NCBI GenBank assembly: GCA_916048095.2
Contig: OU696587.1
Coordinates: 1,938,762-2,002,761, forward strand
Source: Sacculina carcini
Taxonomy: Eukaryota; Arthropoda; Thecostraca; Sacculinidae
Direction of reading: 5' to 3'
Length of the DNA: 64,000 bases
The notes under the pieces: generated by a model
Told to the model about the DNA's origin: nothing
The model's input: the letters and a program-made list of their open reading frames with translations, nothing else
Database searches by the model: none
Shown: piece after piece, positions 1 through 11,040 of the stretch
Layout of the letters: every line of letters begins with the position of its first letter
How positions within the stretch are numbered: the first letter of the stretch is position 1
Program-made: the position numbers and the translations under genes

Positions 1-1067
1 GAACAGATTTCTCACTCACAGTCACTCCACCCAAATGATTGATCAAATCCATTCCAACCACAATATCAATGCTGCTAACAAGTTCATCAACCACTATGGC
101 CTTCACTTTCACATACCCATTCTGTACTCCCACTGAAATCCACGCTTCACCTCTACACTGCACTTGTCTACCATCAAACGCGAGCATCACACATTCACCG
201 TCAATATATTTTACAAAGCTCGTTTTGCGACCACAGCTGAACAACCAGTATCAATCAATGCCTTCGCCTTCATCTCATCTATCGTTACGTCAATAATTGG
301 CAGACCTGACGATTGCCCCATTATTGGCTCATTGGAGTGACTGCTGGCGCACAAGCCACCCCACTCAAGTTTTCCTACTTGCATTCAAATGCAATCAAAT
401 CCGCCTTTTCCGCACCGATAACACACGATTGATTTACGTTTGCTACAGTAGCGTGCCATGTGAGGCCCTCCACACACGAAGCATCGTCCGGTGAATTTTC
501 GCGGAGTAGCATTATCTCGCAGCTGTGATTCCCTGCTCCCACTGACCGCTTCACCGGAGGCCACCACATTCACGGCTTTAATAGCAGCCAACACACGGGC
601 ATGGGCAATCAGCTCGCTGGCCGTCATCTTTAGAACATTTGGTAAACGCTGAAGCGTGACTCTGATGTCGGCAGGAAATCCATTCACAAACGCAAGTCCC
701 GTTGCATGCTCAACACCTGCATTATCGAAACTGGCCAGTCCAGCCAACCTTCTGATCTCATTGGCATATACATCAACAGATTCGCCGCTCCATCTTTTTT
801 CACACAACTTTCTATGCGCCGTGAACGCATCATCCGTGAATGCTCCAATCAGCATTTGCTGAATCTGATCAGCATTGTCCTGGGCCTCTTCCGACAGCTC
901 TAAATATAGCGCTAACGCATCCCCCTCAAGATACAACGGAATGAAACTGGCTAGGTCAGATACACCTTGCAGCTTTGCTACCAACGTTGCTTTCTTCAAC
1001 CACGCCACAACATCTCCATCGTCCTGATCATATCGTGAGATATTTTTGACATTTTGGCCGGTTAGCT
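1..1067 (-). mobile_element. T5-clade LTR retrotransposon (copy A), gag and start of protease
   Basis: This is the 5' internal part of a minus-strand LTR retrotransposon that runs off the left edge of the window. The capsid-like gag region lies at about 385-1050. It has the GDVVAWLKKA and FIPLYLEGDALALYLE signatures shared with T5 elements 1 and 2 here. It is followed by two zinc knuckles, the first of CX2CX3HX4C type (CFVCGGPHMARYC). Positions 1-300 translate on the minus strand to a retropepsin-like region with a DTG motif and a GMDLI segment. Gag packages the element RNA and protease processes the polyprotein. The copy is a fossil; about one or two breaks are visible in this part. The clade call rests on motif similarity to the two other copies. 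Confidence 0.8.
1056..1067 (-). promoter_or_regulatory. Primer-binding site matching the tRNA-Ile 5' end (copy A)
   Basis: Read on the minus strand, the 12 nt just inside the LTR are AGCTAACCGGCC. Their complement, GGCCGGTTAGCT, equals nucleotides 1-12 of a typical animal tRNA-Ile(AAT). The preceding LTR end reads ACCACA, a normal ACA terminus. An ordinary site would start with TGG and pair with the tRNA 3' CCA end. The placement is supported by the same arrangement at 19119-19130 and 23866-23877. The tRNA sequence is recalled, not looked up. Confidence 0.65.
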
Positions 1068-1400
1068 TGTGGTTTTGAGATGTATTAGATGACCGAATAC
1101 GAATGAGGTTGAACAATGCGATGAGATTGAAAACAAACAATAAATGCAATAAAAACGTCACCTGCAAATTATCACAATTCAACAGCTCAAACCGCTCCAC
1201 GCTCGCAACAATAACCGCTCCACGCTCACGCCACACACTCCACCACCGCACTGCCCCATTACTTCTTCTCGCACCTCTAAGCCCCGCCCATTGATCACAT
1301 ACATATAATCAGCTAACACACTGGTAACGCCATATAACGACAATATACACAACCAACGTGTCTCCTCATCACTATACATAAACACAAATAGTCATATAAA
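1068..1400 (-). repeat. Probable 5' LTR of copy A, outer boundary unknown
   Basis: The LTR should begin at 1068 (ACA terminus on the minus strand) and run to higher coordinates. The segment is rich in CACGCTC and ACA motifs. No second LTR copy is in the window, so the outer end cannot be placed; 1400 is only a guess. The gag reading frame stays open from the internal region back into this segment, to about 1251. Confidence 0.4.
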
Positions 1401-1470
1401 CAAAGCGTCTACACGGCAAAACCACAGTTTCCTTGATTGCTCATTTCTCCCGTTTGCCTTCATTATCTAC

Positions 1471-1612
1471 TTGTCACATTTCCGTTATTTGTCTCCCACG
1501 GCGTTTGAAAATACTTATTCCACTAGTATTCCACCTATTTCGACTGAAGTTCCAGTGAATGCCGTGTCTGTGAAGCCTCCCCCTTTTATTGAAGGTCATG
1601 TGGAAGGGTGGT
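1471..1612 (+). mobile_element. Gag N-terminal remnant of a CsRn1-like Gypsy
   Basis: The translation contains VNAVSVKPPPFIEGHVEGW, which resembles VAVKPPQFSPESVKGW in the gag of the 28.4-kb element. The similarity stops abruptly near 1612. It is a short broken fossil. The segments on either side (1401-1470 and 1613-1765) show nothing I can name. Confidence 0.4.
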
Positions 1613-1769
1613 GTTGTGTATTCTATTTTTATTATAATTCGGTTATGACGTCATTCAATTCATGCGCGTCTCTTTTCCTCGACATTTATGTAGATGGATA
1701 TACAGTGCCTGTGTGCGTATATAGCAGGTTCTGAATTTGAGCCTATCCAGAGCTATATGCAGTATTCAT

Positions 1770-1790
1770 CAACAACAACAACAACAACAA
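1770..1790 (+). repeat. (CAA)n microsatellite
   Basis: Seven perfect CAA units in an otherwise unremarkable stretch. Confidence 0.9.
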
Positions 1791-1864
1791 TATAGCAGGT
1801 TGGAGTGCTTAGCTTTTGCTGTGTGGATTCCTTGTGTTTATGTTTGTTTTTGTGAATATTGAAA

Positions 1865-1866
<2 letters not shown>

Positions 1867-1898
<32 letters not shown>
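1867..1898. repeat. (AT)n microsatellite
   Basis: Alternating AT run, followed to about 1950 by degenerate ATCGATAT repeats. No gene is seen between 1800 and 2036. Confidence 0.9.
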
Positions 1899-1900
<2 letters not shown>

Positions 1901-2036
1901 CTGTTGATATATATCGCTATCGATATATATATCGCTGTGTATATATATCCCTACTGCACCGGTCCACTCATCTCATCCTTTTCCTTATAGACCAGAATCT
2001 CGCTAGTGTTTCCTTCGTGTCCTGGATGTAGTCCTT

Positions 2037-4618
2037 GCAGTTTGATTTTCCTGCATCTGAGCTGAGAACAGCCTTGCGATCGCTTCGTGATGTGGCTGAA
2101 GGCACTGTTGAGGTGCACAACCTAATGCTGAAACGTCTGTCGCCCGCAGTGCTGTCGACCTTGCTGCAGGTCTTCAATGATCTGTGGAATGGTGGGCAGT
2201 TTCCAGCCTCCTGGCGACGGGCAATCGTGATACCCATCACGAAACAGGGCAAATCGGGCGATCACCCGTCTGACTATCGCCCGATATCGCTGACCTCCAG
2301 TCTCTGCAAACTGTTTGAGAAAATGGTTTGCAGGCGGCTGGTATGGTTTCTGGAACGCGGTCGGCTGTTCAATGGTGCTCAGTGCGGATTTCGCCAGGGT
2401 CGCTCAACGTTAGACCACTTGGTTACTATTGACTCTAGCGTACGTGAAAGTTTCACGCGAGGTCACCACGTCGGAGCGATATTCTTTGACATCGGAAAGG
2501 CATATGACACCACATGGCGACATGGTATTCTTCGCAAACTGCATCGCTGTGTTGTCAGAGGCAACATGGGGAGGTTCGTACACAATTTCCTTTTGCACCG
2601 CACATTCTGTGTGCGTGTGGGGAACTCCCTGTCTCGTCCGTTCGATCAGGCAAAATACGTTCCACAGAGTAGTGTGCTCAGCGTGGACCCTTTTGCCATA
2701 ATGATCAACGACATTGACAATCATTTGCCTCCCTCGATTGGACGGTCTCTATTTGTGGACGACTTCGCCGTATGGTGTTCTTCGCGCAACACTGTTGCTG
2801 TCCAGCGTCAACTGCAGCTGGCGGTGAATAAAATAGAGACTTGGGGAACGCGTAACGGCTTCCGCTTCTCGACGTCCAAAATGGTCGGTGTACACTTCTG
2901 CCGCCGTCGAGGTGCCTGCCTTGACATGGAATTGTACGGCAGTGCTGTCTCATTCCAACGCACGGTTCGGTTTTTAGGGGTCACGTTGGACTCGCGCTTG
3001 ACCTACACCGACCATATTTCACAGCTGAGAACCACATGTCTAAAGCCACTGAAAGTGCTGAAGACTGTTTCCCATATGCGGCATGGAGCAGATCGACAGT
3101 CTCTTCTCCTTCTGTACCGCTCGTTAGTCAGGTCGCGTCTCGATTACGCAAGCATCGTATATGATCTGGCTTGGGAGTCAGCAAAAAGCCGGTTGAATGT
3201 GGTACACCACGCAGGGATACGCATTTCCACCGGCGCGTTTCGCACGTCGCTAATCTTCAGCATCCTTGTTGAGTCTGATGAGGCTCTGCAGGCGCTCCGT
3301 CGTCAAGAGCTAGGGATGCGTTATTCTTGCAAGCTGGCAAGCACCCATGAAAACCCCGTGTATGACGTGGTATTTTCCCAGCATGTGCCTGAGCAGCAGC
3401 ACCTTCCAGGACCTCAGTGTTCTGTGCTGTTTTTCAGCAAAATGAAGGCACTGCTGGACTCATGCGGGATGGGTGGTAACGACGTCCTCAGACAAGAATA
3501 CACGGCGAAGTCACCCTGGGAATTGGTCATACCCGAAGTCGACGTCTCGCTAGCAGCTCTGCCGAAACACCGTACAGTGCCCAGTGTGCTTCGCTCAAAC
3601 ACACTGTAGCGAATTCATTATTACGGACGGTATACTGCCGTGTACACTGATGGGTCTAAGTCGGCCAGTGGTGTAGGTTGTGCGTTTGTTAGTGGAGGTA
3701 CGTGCCGCTCGAGCACGCTGCCACCGAGCGCTTCCATTTACACGGCTGAACTTTACGCTATCCTGCTGGCCCATTGTTTTTATTCGCTCTTCTTCATATT
3801 CATTGTTTTCAGTTTTATCCGACTCCTTTAGTGCTTTAACTTCATCATCGTCTTTCTCCTTACATCCTCTTATACAGAGGATTTTATCTCTCTTGACATC
3901 ATCCACCACCAGGGCAAGCGTGTAAAATTCTGCTGGATTCCGGCCTATATTGGTATTTTGGGCAACGAGCGAGCTGACAGAGCCGCAAAAAAAGCTGCTG
4001 AACGAGGCTTTGCTCATTTTATTTTAACTTTCCCATTCCGTATTCGGACTTTTATCCTATTATACATCGTTTTATCCGTTCTCGCTGGCAGCTCTCCTGG
4101 GACGAATGTGGTTCTAGCAAATTAAAAGCAGTGAACCCGAAATCAGACATTGGATGTGCTCTTGTTACCGGAAGAGGTCCGAGAAAGTGGCGCTCTGTTG
4201 TCTACGTGTGGGTCACACTTACGACACGCATCGCCATCTTCTACTCGGACAACCTGAACCCACATGCAGCGCATGTAATGCACGTCTCTCCGTGCAACAC
4301 ATCCTGGTGGAATGTCCAGCATTCTCAGAGGCGCGTCAACGTTTTCTTGGATCCGTTCGGACTATTGACGAGGTTCTTGGACAGGAGCAATCGGCGGTCA
4401 TTGATGGCCGCATTTTCGAATTTAAAATTATTCAATGATTTTTATTCTTCTGACTTTCATATTCATATCACTCACTCTCACGCTTATTTATTTCATTGTT
4501 CCATTACGTTCATATACATAGTTTTAGTTTAATTTAGCTAATAACAGACTGGAGGGTGCCATATGGTTCTAGAGGCCGGTGCACCCCAAAAACTCAATAA
4601 ACAAACAAACAAACAAAC
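2037..4618 (+). mobile_element. 5'-truncated I/Jockey-group LINE with RNase H (copy 1)
   Basis: A non-LTR retrotransposon that integrates by target-primed reverse transcription. Only the 3' part of ORF2 is present. From about 2041 to 3609 an open frame encodes reverse transcriptase, with SDYRPISL at about 2267-2294, QCGFRQGRS, FFDIGKAYD and the catalytic FVDD box at 2752-2763. An in-frame TAG at 3607-3609 separates it from the RNase H-like region (VYTDGSKS near 3640, ASIYTAEL); copy 2 at 49-54 kb has GAG there. A C-terminal Cys/His region lies around 4150-4430. The 3' end is a conserved AGAGGCCGGTGCACC segment followed by an (AAAC)n tail at 4597-4618. Copy 2 shows that about 3 kb of 5' sequence is missing. 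No clear target-site duplication was found. Confidence 0.85.
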
Positions 4619-6905
4619 TTGCTTTGAGCTGCCGATGGAAGCGTTCAGCCATGCCGTTGCTGATTGGGTGATAACTGGTGGTGCGTATGCGCTGGCAGGC
4701 GAGTAGTCTGGTGAGTTTGGACCACAGAGATGATTCGAACTGTGCACCGCGGTCTGTTGTGATGATTGTCGGTACACCAAAGCGTGACACCCACTGATGG
4801 AGAAAGGCGCGTGCAACTGTCACTGCGCGAATATCCGGCAAAGGAATTGCTTCCGGCCAACGTGAAAATCGATCCACACAGGTGAGGAGGTACGTCTGAC
4901 CCTGTGATGGCGGCAGTGGACCGACGATGTCCACGTGCACGTGACTGAAGCGTTTTCAGGTGGTGGGAATGGTTGCACCGCGCTTTTCCTGTGACGGGTA
5001 ACTTTCGCACGTTGACACTGCAAGCATGTTCGGGTCCACTTGCGCACGTAGCGGTCCATGCTCGGCCACACAAAGCGTGACTAGACTAGCTTTACAGTGG
5101 CATCGATGTCTGGGTGCGAAAGATTGTGGAGAGCTGAAGTGTACGACCGGCGTAGTGCTGTTGGAAGCACCGGCCGAGGCCGACCAGTAGATTCGTCATA
5201 CAAAATTGTTGTTTCGCCGAGCATGATGTCGCGTAGCTTCAGCGATGTCATCAGAGTGCGATGCGTCTGTAATGAAGCATATTCGCGTTGTGCAGCAGCC
5301 AGGGAGATATAGTCGTCAACTTCGCACTCAGGAACGGTCAATACGGCTGTTGTTCTTGACAGTGCATCAGCCACTGTATTTCTGCTGCCGGGGAGATGAC
5401 GGATTTCAGACACGAACTGGCTGATAAAATCCAGATGGCGCAATTTGCGAGGCGAGTATTTCTCCGACACTGAAGGCAGAGCATGCACGAGAGGGTGGTG
5501 ATCGGTGAACACGACCACGTCACGCTCTTCGATCGTGTAGCGGAAGTGGCGAACGGCCAAGTACACTCCGAGCAGCTCTCTGCCTAATGTGCTGTATCGC
5601 CGTTCAGTAGACGTCAGCGTTTTGGAGAAGTGGCTGAGAGGCTGCCACTCACCATTGGTGTGCTGCTGTAGGACTCCGCCAACACCAGTGTCCGACGCAT
5701 CGACCAGGATACTCAAAGGAGCACCGGAGATGTGATGTGCCAGCATACTGCTGTCTGCCAGCGCCGCTTTGGCTGCATTGAAGGTGGCGATGCTCTGTCG
5801 CGTCCATGCTACCGGAGCTTTGGATCGTTTGGCGCGGTGTGTGAGAAGAGCGTGCAGAGGTTATAATACAGCAGCTGCGTTGGGTATAAAACGGTGGTAA
5901 TACGCCACCATACCCAAAAATCGGCGAAGCTTAGACTGGCTGTTCGGCTGTGGAACTTTGTCGTCGAGTGGGAAAATGCCGCCGGATGTAACGCGGTGTC
6001 CGAGAAAGGAGACAGAGTCGCGGCCAAACACACACTTGCTCTTGTTGATGACTACGCCGTAGGACTGCAGTCTCTTGAACACGGCGCGAAGGTGTCTTAG
6101 GTGTTCATCTTTGTCTGCTGATGCCACCAAAATATCGTCAAGGTATGCGAAGCAGCCGTCAGCACCGCGCAGAACTTCGTCAATGAAGCGATGGAACGTG
6201 GAACCGGCGTTGCGCAGGCCAAAGGGCATTCGCACCATCTCGTACAGGCCAAACGGTGTAGCGCTGGCTGTCTTTGCGACGTCTGCTGGCTCCACGGGAA
6301 TTTGGTGGTATGCAAGGACCAGGCCACTGTGTAGAAGATGTTGCAGCCGGTGAGTTTCGCCGAAAAGTCTCGAAGGTACGGAAGTGGGTACCGGCTCGGA
6401 AGCGTGTGTGCGTTGAGTGCCCGGTAGTCACCACACGGTCTCCATTGGCCGGGTGATTTCTTGGATACCACGTGGTTAGACGATGACCAAGCACTCTTGG
6501 ACGGCCGAATGATACCCAAGTGCAGCATTTTGTCAAATTCGTGCTTGGCGATGTTGGCTCTGTCTGGGACTAAAGGCCGAGGGCGAATGCGGATCGGCGG
6601 GCCCTTGGTCACGATGCGGTGTGTCACATTGTCCTTGACTGCGCCAGTTGTGTGTTCTTCCGTGATTTCGGGAAACGACACAACTAGGCGCTCGTACGTG
6701 TCGGTGGGGCTGTCATTGACAAATCGTATGCCAATGGAGGCTATGCGTGATGCTGAACCATTAGCATATATGTCTCCTTTTTGTAGCAGCTGCTTTTTGT
6801 GCGACGTCGACGACCAGTTGATTGGCTTTGAGGAAATCAGTGCCGAATATGGGCATGCTAACGTCGGCCAGGAGCACGCACCAGACGAATGTTCTTGAGC
6901 TGATC
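4619..6905 (-). mobile_element. Truncated Ty3/Gypsy pol, CsRn1-like
   Basis: Minus-strand pol of a Gypsy element, in order from the right: protease C-terminus (about 6780-6905, PIFGTDFL), reverse transcriptase (about 5860-6500, with CGDYRALNAHT, MPFGLRNAGSTFHR and catalytic YLDD), RNase H (about 5340-5746, LVDASDTGVGGVLQQ, TDHHPLVHAL), and integrase (about 4619-5070, with VDIVGPLPPSQG and YHPISNGMAERFHR). No LTRs are present. The left end abuts the tail of the LINE at 2-4.6 kb and the right end abuts LINE B at about 6905, so both ends are truncated. It is a fossil with several breaks. The FGLRNA/YLDD/VGPLPP pattern is closest to the 28.4-kb element in this window. Confidence 0.85.
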
Positions 6906-9800
6906 TTGTACAGCATGTACACGCTGCTGACTTTTCGACGATGGTAAAGATCACCAAGAACCAAGTCACCACAGAGGAACTTGCAAGTTCTAACAACTCT
7001 GTTGATGAGATTGAGGTGACAATCCGCTGCAGAAGACCACACTGGGGCGCAGTACTCCAGAATTGGCAAAATGAAACAGCGAAAACAACTTTTTGAGATT
7101 GTGCTGTTGCCGAACATCCGATATGCCTTTCTTATAATTCCCATTTTCCGCGATGCCGAACAAACTAGCTTCCGAATGTGACTCTCAAATGTCAGTTTTT
7201 AGTCTACATGCACTCCCAATATTTTGAGCTCATCGCACAAGCTGAGTTGGTCGTCATTCATGAGGATTGCTCCATGTAAAAGTTGAACCACCTACATGAC
7301 CTAGAAACCATTCAAGCTTTTAGATTTCAAAGTGTTCAGCATCTTAATCCACCTCTCACACCACTTCAGGACGCCGCTGAGATCGTCGTTGACCGTTTGA
7401 CGCACCAGTGGTCTGCCCGAAGGAGATTGAATTACAGCCATCAAGGTGATATCATCAGCATACCATATACAGGGTTTTGTGTGGTTTTGTACAGGTCAGC
7501 GGTGTAAACGTTGAACAAAATAGGGCCCAACACACTTCCCTGCGGGACACCGGACACAATGCTCTGCCAGCCACTGTATGCTCCATCGATGACAACACGC
7601 TTTACGCGATTGGAGAGAAATTGATGCAAAACACTCAGCAAGCGGCCGCCGATTCCAATTTTTCTCAGTGTTTGCAACAAGCCCTGGTGGCTCACACGGT
7701 CAAATGTTGCCGAGAAATCCAACTGCACAATCCAGGCTTCACTTACTTTGTCTAGCACTTGGCGGAGCTCGTGCGTGATAGTAAGCAGAGCGTCAGTTGT
7801 GCTGAGTTTTTTGCGGTATGCAAATTGTGTTTCTGACAGCAGATTGTTGCTCTCCAGGTACTTGGACAGTCTGGAAGATATCAAGTGCTCGAATATTTTG
7901 GACAGAATCGGCGTAATTGATATTGGCCGATAGTTTGCAACATCAGCTGAATTACTTCCTTTTGGTATGGGCGTGATATTTGCAACCCGCCAACAGGATG
8001 GAAACGAACCAGTCTTCATCAAGCGCCTGAAAGCAGCACTGAGCTTCGGAGGTAGAGTATCTGCCGTTTTCTTGAAAAATAGCGGAAACATATTCAGAGG
8101 GTCTGTTCCTCCGTGGACATCCAAATCCTTCATGAGATTCGCCATCTCTTTTGGTCGGAAGGCAATGCCTTTGATTTTCGGGGCGAGGACATGTGAATCG
8201 TCCGACGGAATGTACCCTTGACATTGATTGGTATTGAAGTAATCCATAAGACCAGCCTGATTTGAATAAGCCACCCCCATAAGGTATTGTTATCCATAGT
8301 TATCCATAAGCAACTCTGCCTTCTCTGTTGGGTTGCTTTTGAGCTCACCGTTGGCTGAAAATAAAGGATGGACAGACAGGTCATGTCCAAACACTGCCGA
8401 TTTCAACGTTGACCATCATTTATGGGCGTCATTGGCAGATGTTAGCTTTTCTGCAAGTTTCTTTGAGTGACGGGCTTCCGCTTGTGAACACACGCTCAGC
8501 ATGCCGTCTGGCCTCAGTGTAGACATTCCATGAATCGGCTGAGCGTGATTGAAGCCACTTGTGGTAAGCCTCCTGTTTGGATTCACGTGCGCTGCGACAT
8601 TCGTTGGTAAACCAGGCTTTGTCATCACAGCGAAAACGTAGTTTTTAGTAGGCACTCTCCTTGAGATGACATCGGTAATGTATTTGTTCAATGCATCGAT
8701 GGGGCATTCCTTCTGCAGTAGGTTTGAAACTTTAATGGCTTTCAATTCATCATTCACCTTCACCCAGTCAACATTGTTCTTCATGTGCACGAGCCTTGAA
8801 ATCGTGTAAAGAGAAACCTTCTGTCTCAATGTCAACTTCACTGACAGCGACGAGTAATTTGAACTTAATATTGTAGCTTCCACGTTTACACTCACGATAT
8901 CTGAGACATCTGTCATAACCAAATCCAAACAGTTTGCCGCTTGATGTGTGGGACCGGACACCATTTGGGAACAGCCAGAAATATTGCAGAAATCATATGT
9001 TGTTCTACCATGGGCATTTGTAGGGGATGTCGATAAGAGCCACTCACGGTGATGGGCGTTCATGTCCCCCACAAATACAAACGCTGACTTGGTGTCCTTC
9101 TCCTGAATTGTTGACATGGCTGACAAGAGACATTCGTAGATAGAGTCGTTACTGTCTGGATTTCGGTGGGCTCCAAAGATGTAAAAATTCATCAAGGCGG
9201 TGTTGACATGCAGCAGCATAACTTCATGACAAGTGCAGTCGTGCGCTGTAATTCTCGTTGCTGAAAAGCCTTTGCGTATGTACACTGCCATGCCACGCCG
9301 CCTGTTTTTTGAGTCACATTTGATTAGAAATGACTTACCTGGAACCTGGCATCAAGAGCTCAGATTGGTCCCGATAATCGGACACAAGCGTTTCGGCACA
9401 GATAACGATGTCCTTGGAGCGACTGGCTGCTGTTAAATGTCTGATATTCTTAAAGAATCCTCTGATGTTGGCGATAAGTATATTTGAAAATCGTTTTTGT
9501 GGTCGAGGAGGACCGGGATTCAATTCAACATCGGCACACATCATCAGCAGAAATGACAAATCCACAGTGCGAGAAGGCACACGTACAACGCAAAACAAAC
9601 ATACAAAACATGCCGCAAATCACACAAGCACAAATACACAACACATAACTTATGCATACGAAATGCCACAACAACAAACAAGAATACAACACACACAATA
9701 CAAAACAAACATACACACAAATACACACACAACACGAAAAACACTAGAAAACACATGTGAGAACAATTTACTGAGAGCTCATTGTTAAACACATTATATC
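6906..9800 (-). mobile_element. CR1-like LINE with N-terminal 2A motif (LINE B)
   Basis: Minus-strand LINE. The ORF2 N-terminus at 9335-9598 contains ADVELNPGP, a 2A-type ribosome-skipping motif, followed by the start of an APE endonuclease (NILIANIRGFFKN). The endonuclease continues at 8416-9291 (FGAHRNPDSNDS, FVGDMNAHHREW). Reverse transcriptase is at 7441-8280 (NYRPISITPILSKIFE, VSGVPQGSVLGPILF), and the thumb and C-terminal region is at 6906-7144. The ORF is split among frames, and the sequence stops at about 6905 without a 3' tail, so the copy is dead and 3'-truncated. The 5' end is not certain; 9600-9880 is ACA/CAA-rich and could be 5' UTR. The clade call (CR1 group) is inferred from RT motifs and the 2A. 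Confidence 0.8.
9509..9532 (-). other. 2A-like ribosome-skipping motif (DVELNPGP) in LINE B
   Basis: The minus-strand codons read D-V-E-L-N-P-G-P, the canonical D(V/I)ExNPGP core, preceded by the hydrophobic stretch LSFLLMMCA that 2A sequences favour. In this family 2A would release the short N-terminal peptide from the endonuclease-RT protein without a peptide bond. Such motifs are known at the ORF2 N-terminus of some CR1 and trypanosome LINEs. The motif itself is intact although the rest of the element is decayed. Confidence 0.85.
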
Positions 9801-10019
9801 GCAAATCAAAATGTCCAATGGGCGACAACAAAGACAGATATGAGAGCAACCCAGAATTAGTTGGCACCTCAGTGCGAGGAAAGGGCTGGGCACTGACGGT
9901 AAACGGGAAACCGGCAGTTAGCCGTATGGCGGGTCTATAATTTTAAGCCCGCCACATCAACAAAACGGATATGAAGCAGAAAATGGTACATATATCCATG
10001 GACAGCACTTAAATAAAAA
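9801..10019. other. Unassigned segment between LINE B and SINE
   Basis: No coding potential is seen. It contains the CGGCAGTTAGCCGTATGGCGGG segment and short GGGAAACCGG motifs, and may be the 3' tail of the adjacent minus-strand SINE, but no second copy confirms this. Confidence 0.3.
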
Positions 10020-10345
10020 GGTTAAATGCCTAAGTGGCAGCTGCTACACGGGAAGAAGCCGAAGCTTATCAACACACAGGCGTGCCCCGTGCAGCTTGCT
10101 GTCACCGCAGAACCGACCCTCTCTACGTTATGGCGCCACAAGGACGTAAGACGTATTAGAGAGGGCCACCTCCCCAGAATGCATGGCACAACTCATGACT
10201 GATATCTGGTACCATCATTTTCTGCTGGGTGGACAGGGGCTGTGGGATTGTAGAATTCGCCCAATGAAATTCTGCTCCGCCGGGTTTCGAACCACGGACC
10301 TCCCGCTTGTGAGGCGGGTGTGCTAACAACTACACACCCACCTGC
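10020..10345 (-). mobile_element. tRNA-Val-derived SINE (copy 1)
   Basis: The minus strand carries a tRNA-like head at about 10275-10345 with a box B (GGTTCGAAACC), a perfect anticodon stem CCCGC/GCGGG and a CTCACAA loop (anticodon CAC, valine). A roughly 250-bp body follows, shared with 48836-49170, with GAATTTCATTGGGCGAATT, GATATCAGTCATGAGTTGT and CAGCTGCCACTTAGGCATTT. SINEs are transcribed by RNA polymerase III and moved by a partner LINE. Two copies in opposite orientation define the unit. The 3' boundary is uncertain because the copies diverge after the GGCATTTAACCTTT segment. Confidence 0.85.
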
Positions 10346-10809
10346 ACACACTTACAGTTATAGACAAAGTTAAATTAAATAATCTACCAACTGAACTGAA
10401 AATTGAAGAAAAACAATGTGATGAGATAATTCAGCAGGAAGATTGAAAAGCAACTATGGCTGCGAACCCTGATTCTCAATCACATTCAAAAACAAAATAT
10501 ATAAATACAAATATATAACCTGAAACAAAAGAAAGATTTATTGACTTAAACAAATAAACAGTCTTAGAAGTAAATGAATGATCTCGCAAGAAGAAAATAT
10601 CCGCCTTTGAGAAGGCAAATATTCTCAATGAACATAACGAGTAATGGAAAATCAAAATAACGCTAAATCTAATATAACAATAAAACAGCTCAAATATAAC
10701 TCAACACTAAGCGTTACAAGAAAACAGGATCTGTCCCTAAACGATAATTGGCGTCGGTGAGCGTCAGCGAAGCATAGACAGCCGGGCGCGAACGAGCCAC
10801 GGTAAACAC
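10346..10809. other. AT-rich segment with no recognised feature
   Basis: No open frame with family motifs, no tRNA and no repeat shared with other parts of the window was seen. It is AT-rich and may be host spacer. Its junction with 15545 is the insertion target of the Gypsy element at 10815-15539. Confidence 0.5.
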
Positions 10810-10814
10810 GTACA

Positions 10815-11040
10815 TGTGTCGTGTCAAGAAACGCGTGCAACAATGTAACGTGTATTGACCACAAGTCCTGTCAATGCATTGCTGTTCCGCGCTCCTAGCA
10901 ACATGGACAGCGTGCAGTGTGCTCGTGCAAGATGACACCGCCGCTATATGATATACATGAATGGAGACAATGCAAAACAATGCAGACATAGAAACGCATA
11001 CACATATATATACAGATATATCCTAATGCTACCCGCCACA
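10815..11040 (-). repeat. 3' LTR of the 10.8-15.5 kb Gypsy
   Basis: 226 bp with the short form of the AT-repeat region. It is bounded by the GTACA duplication on its outer side and by the purine-rich tract on its inner side. Confidence 0.9.

Noticed and set aside
9525-9867. Cys/Val-rich minus-strand proteins
   Set aside because: They are translations of ACA/CAA-rich simple sequence beside LINE B and have no domain.
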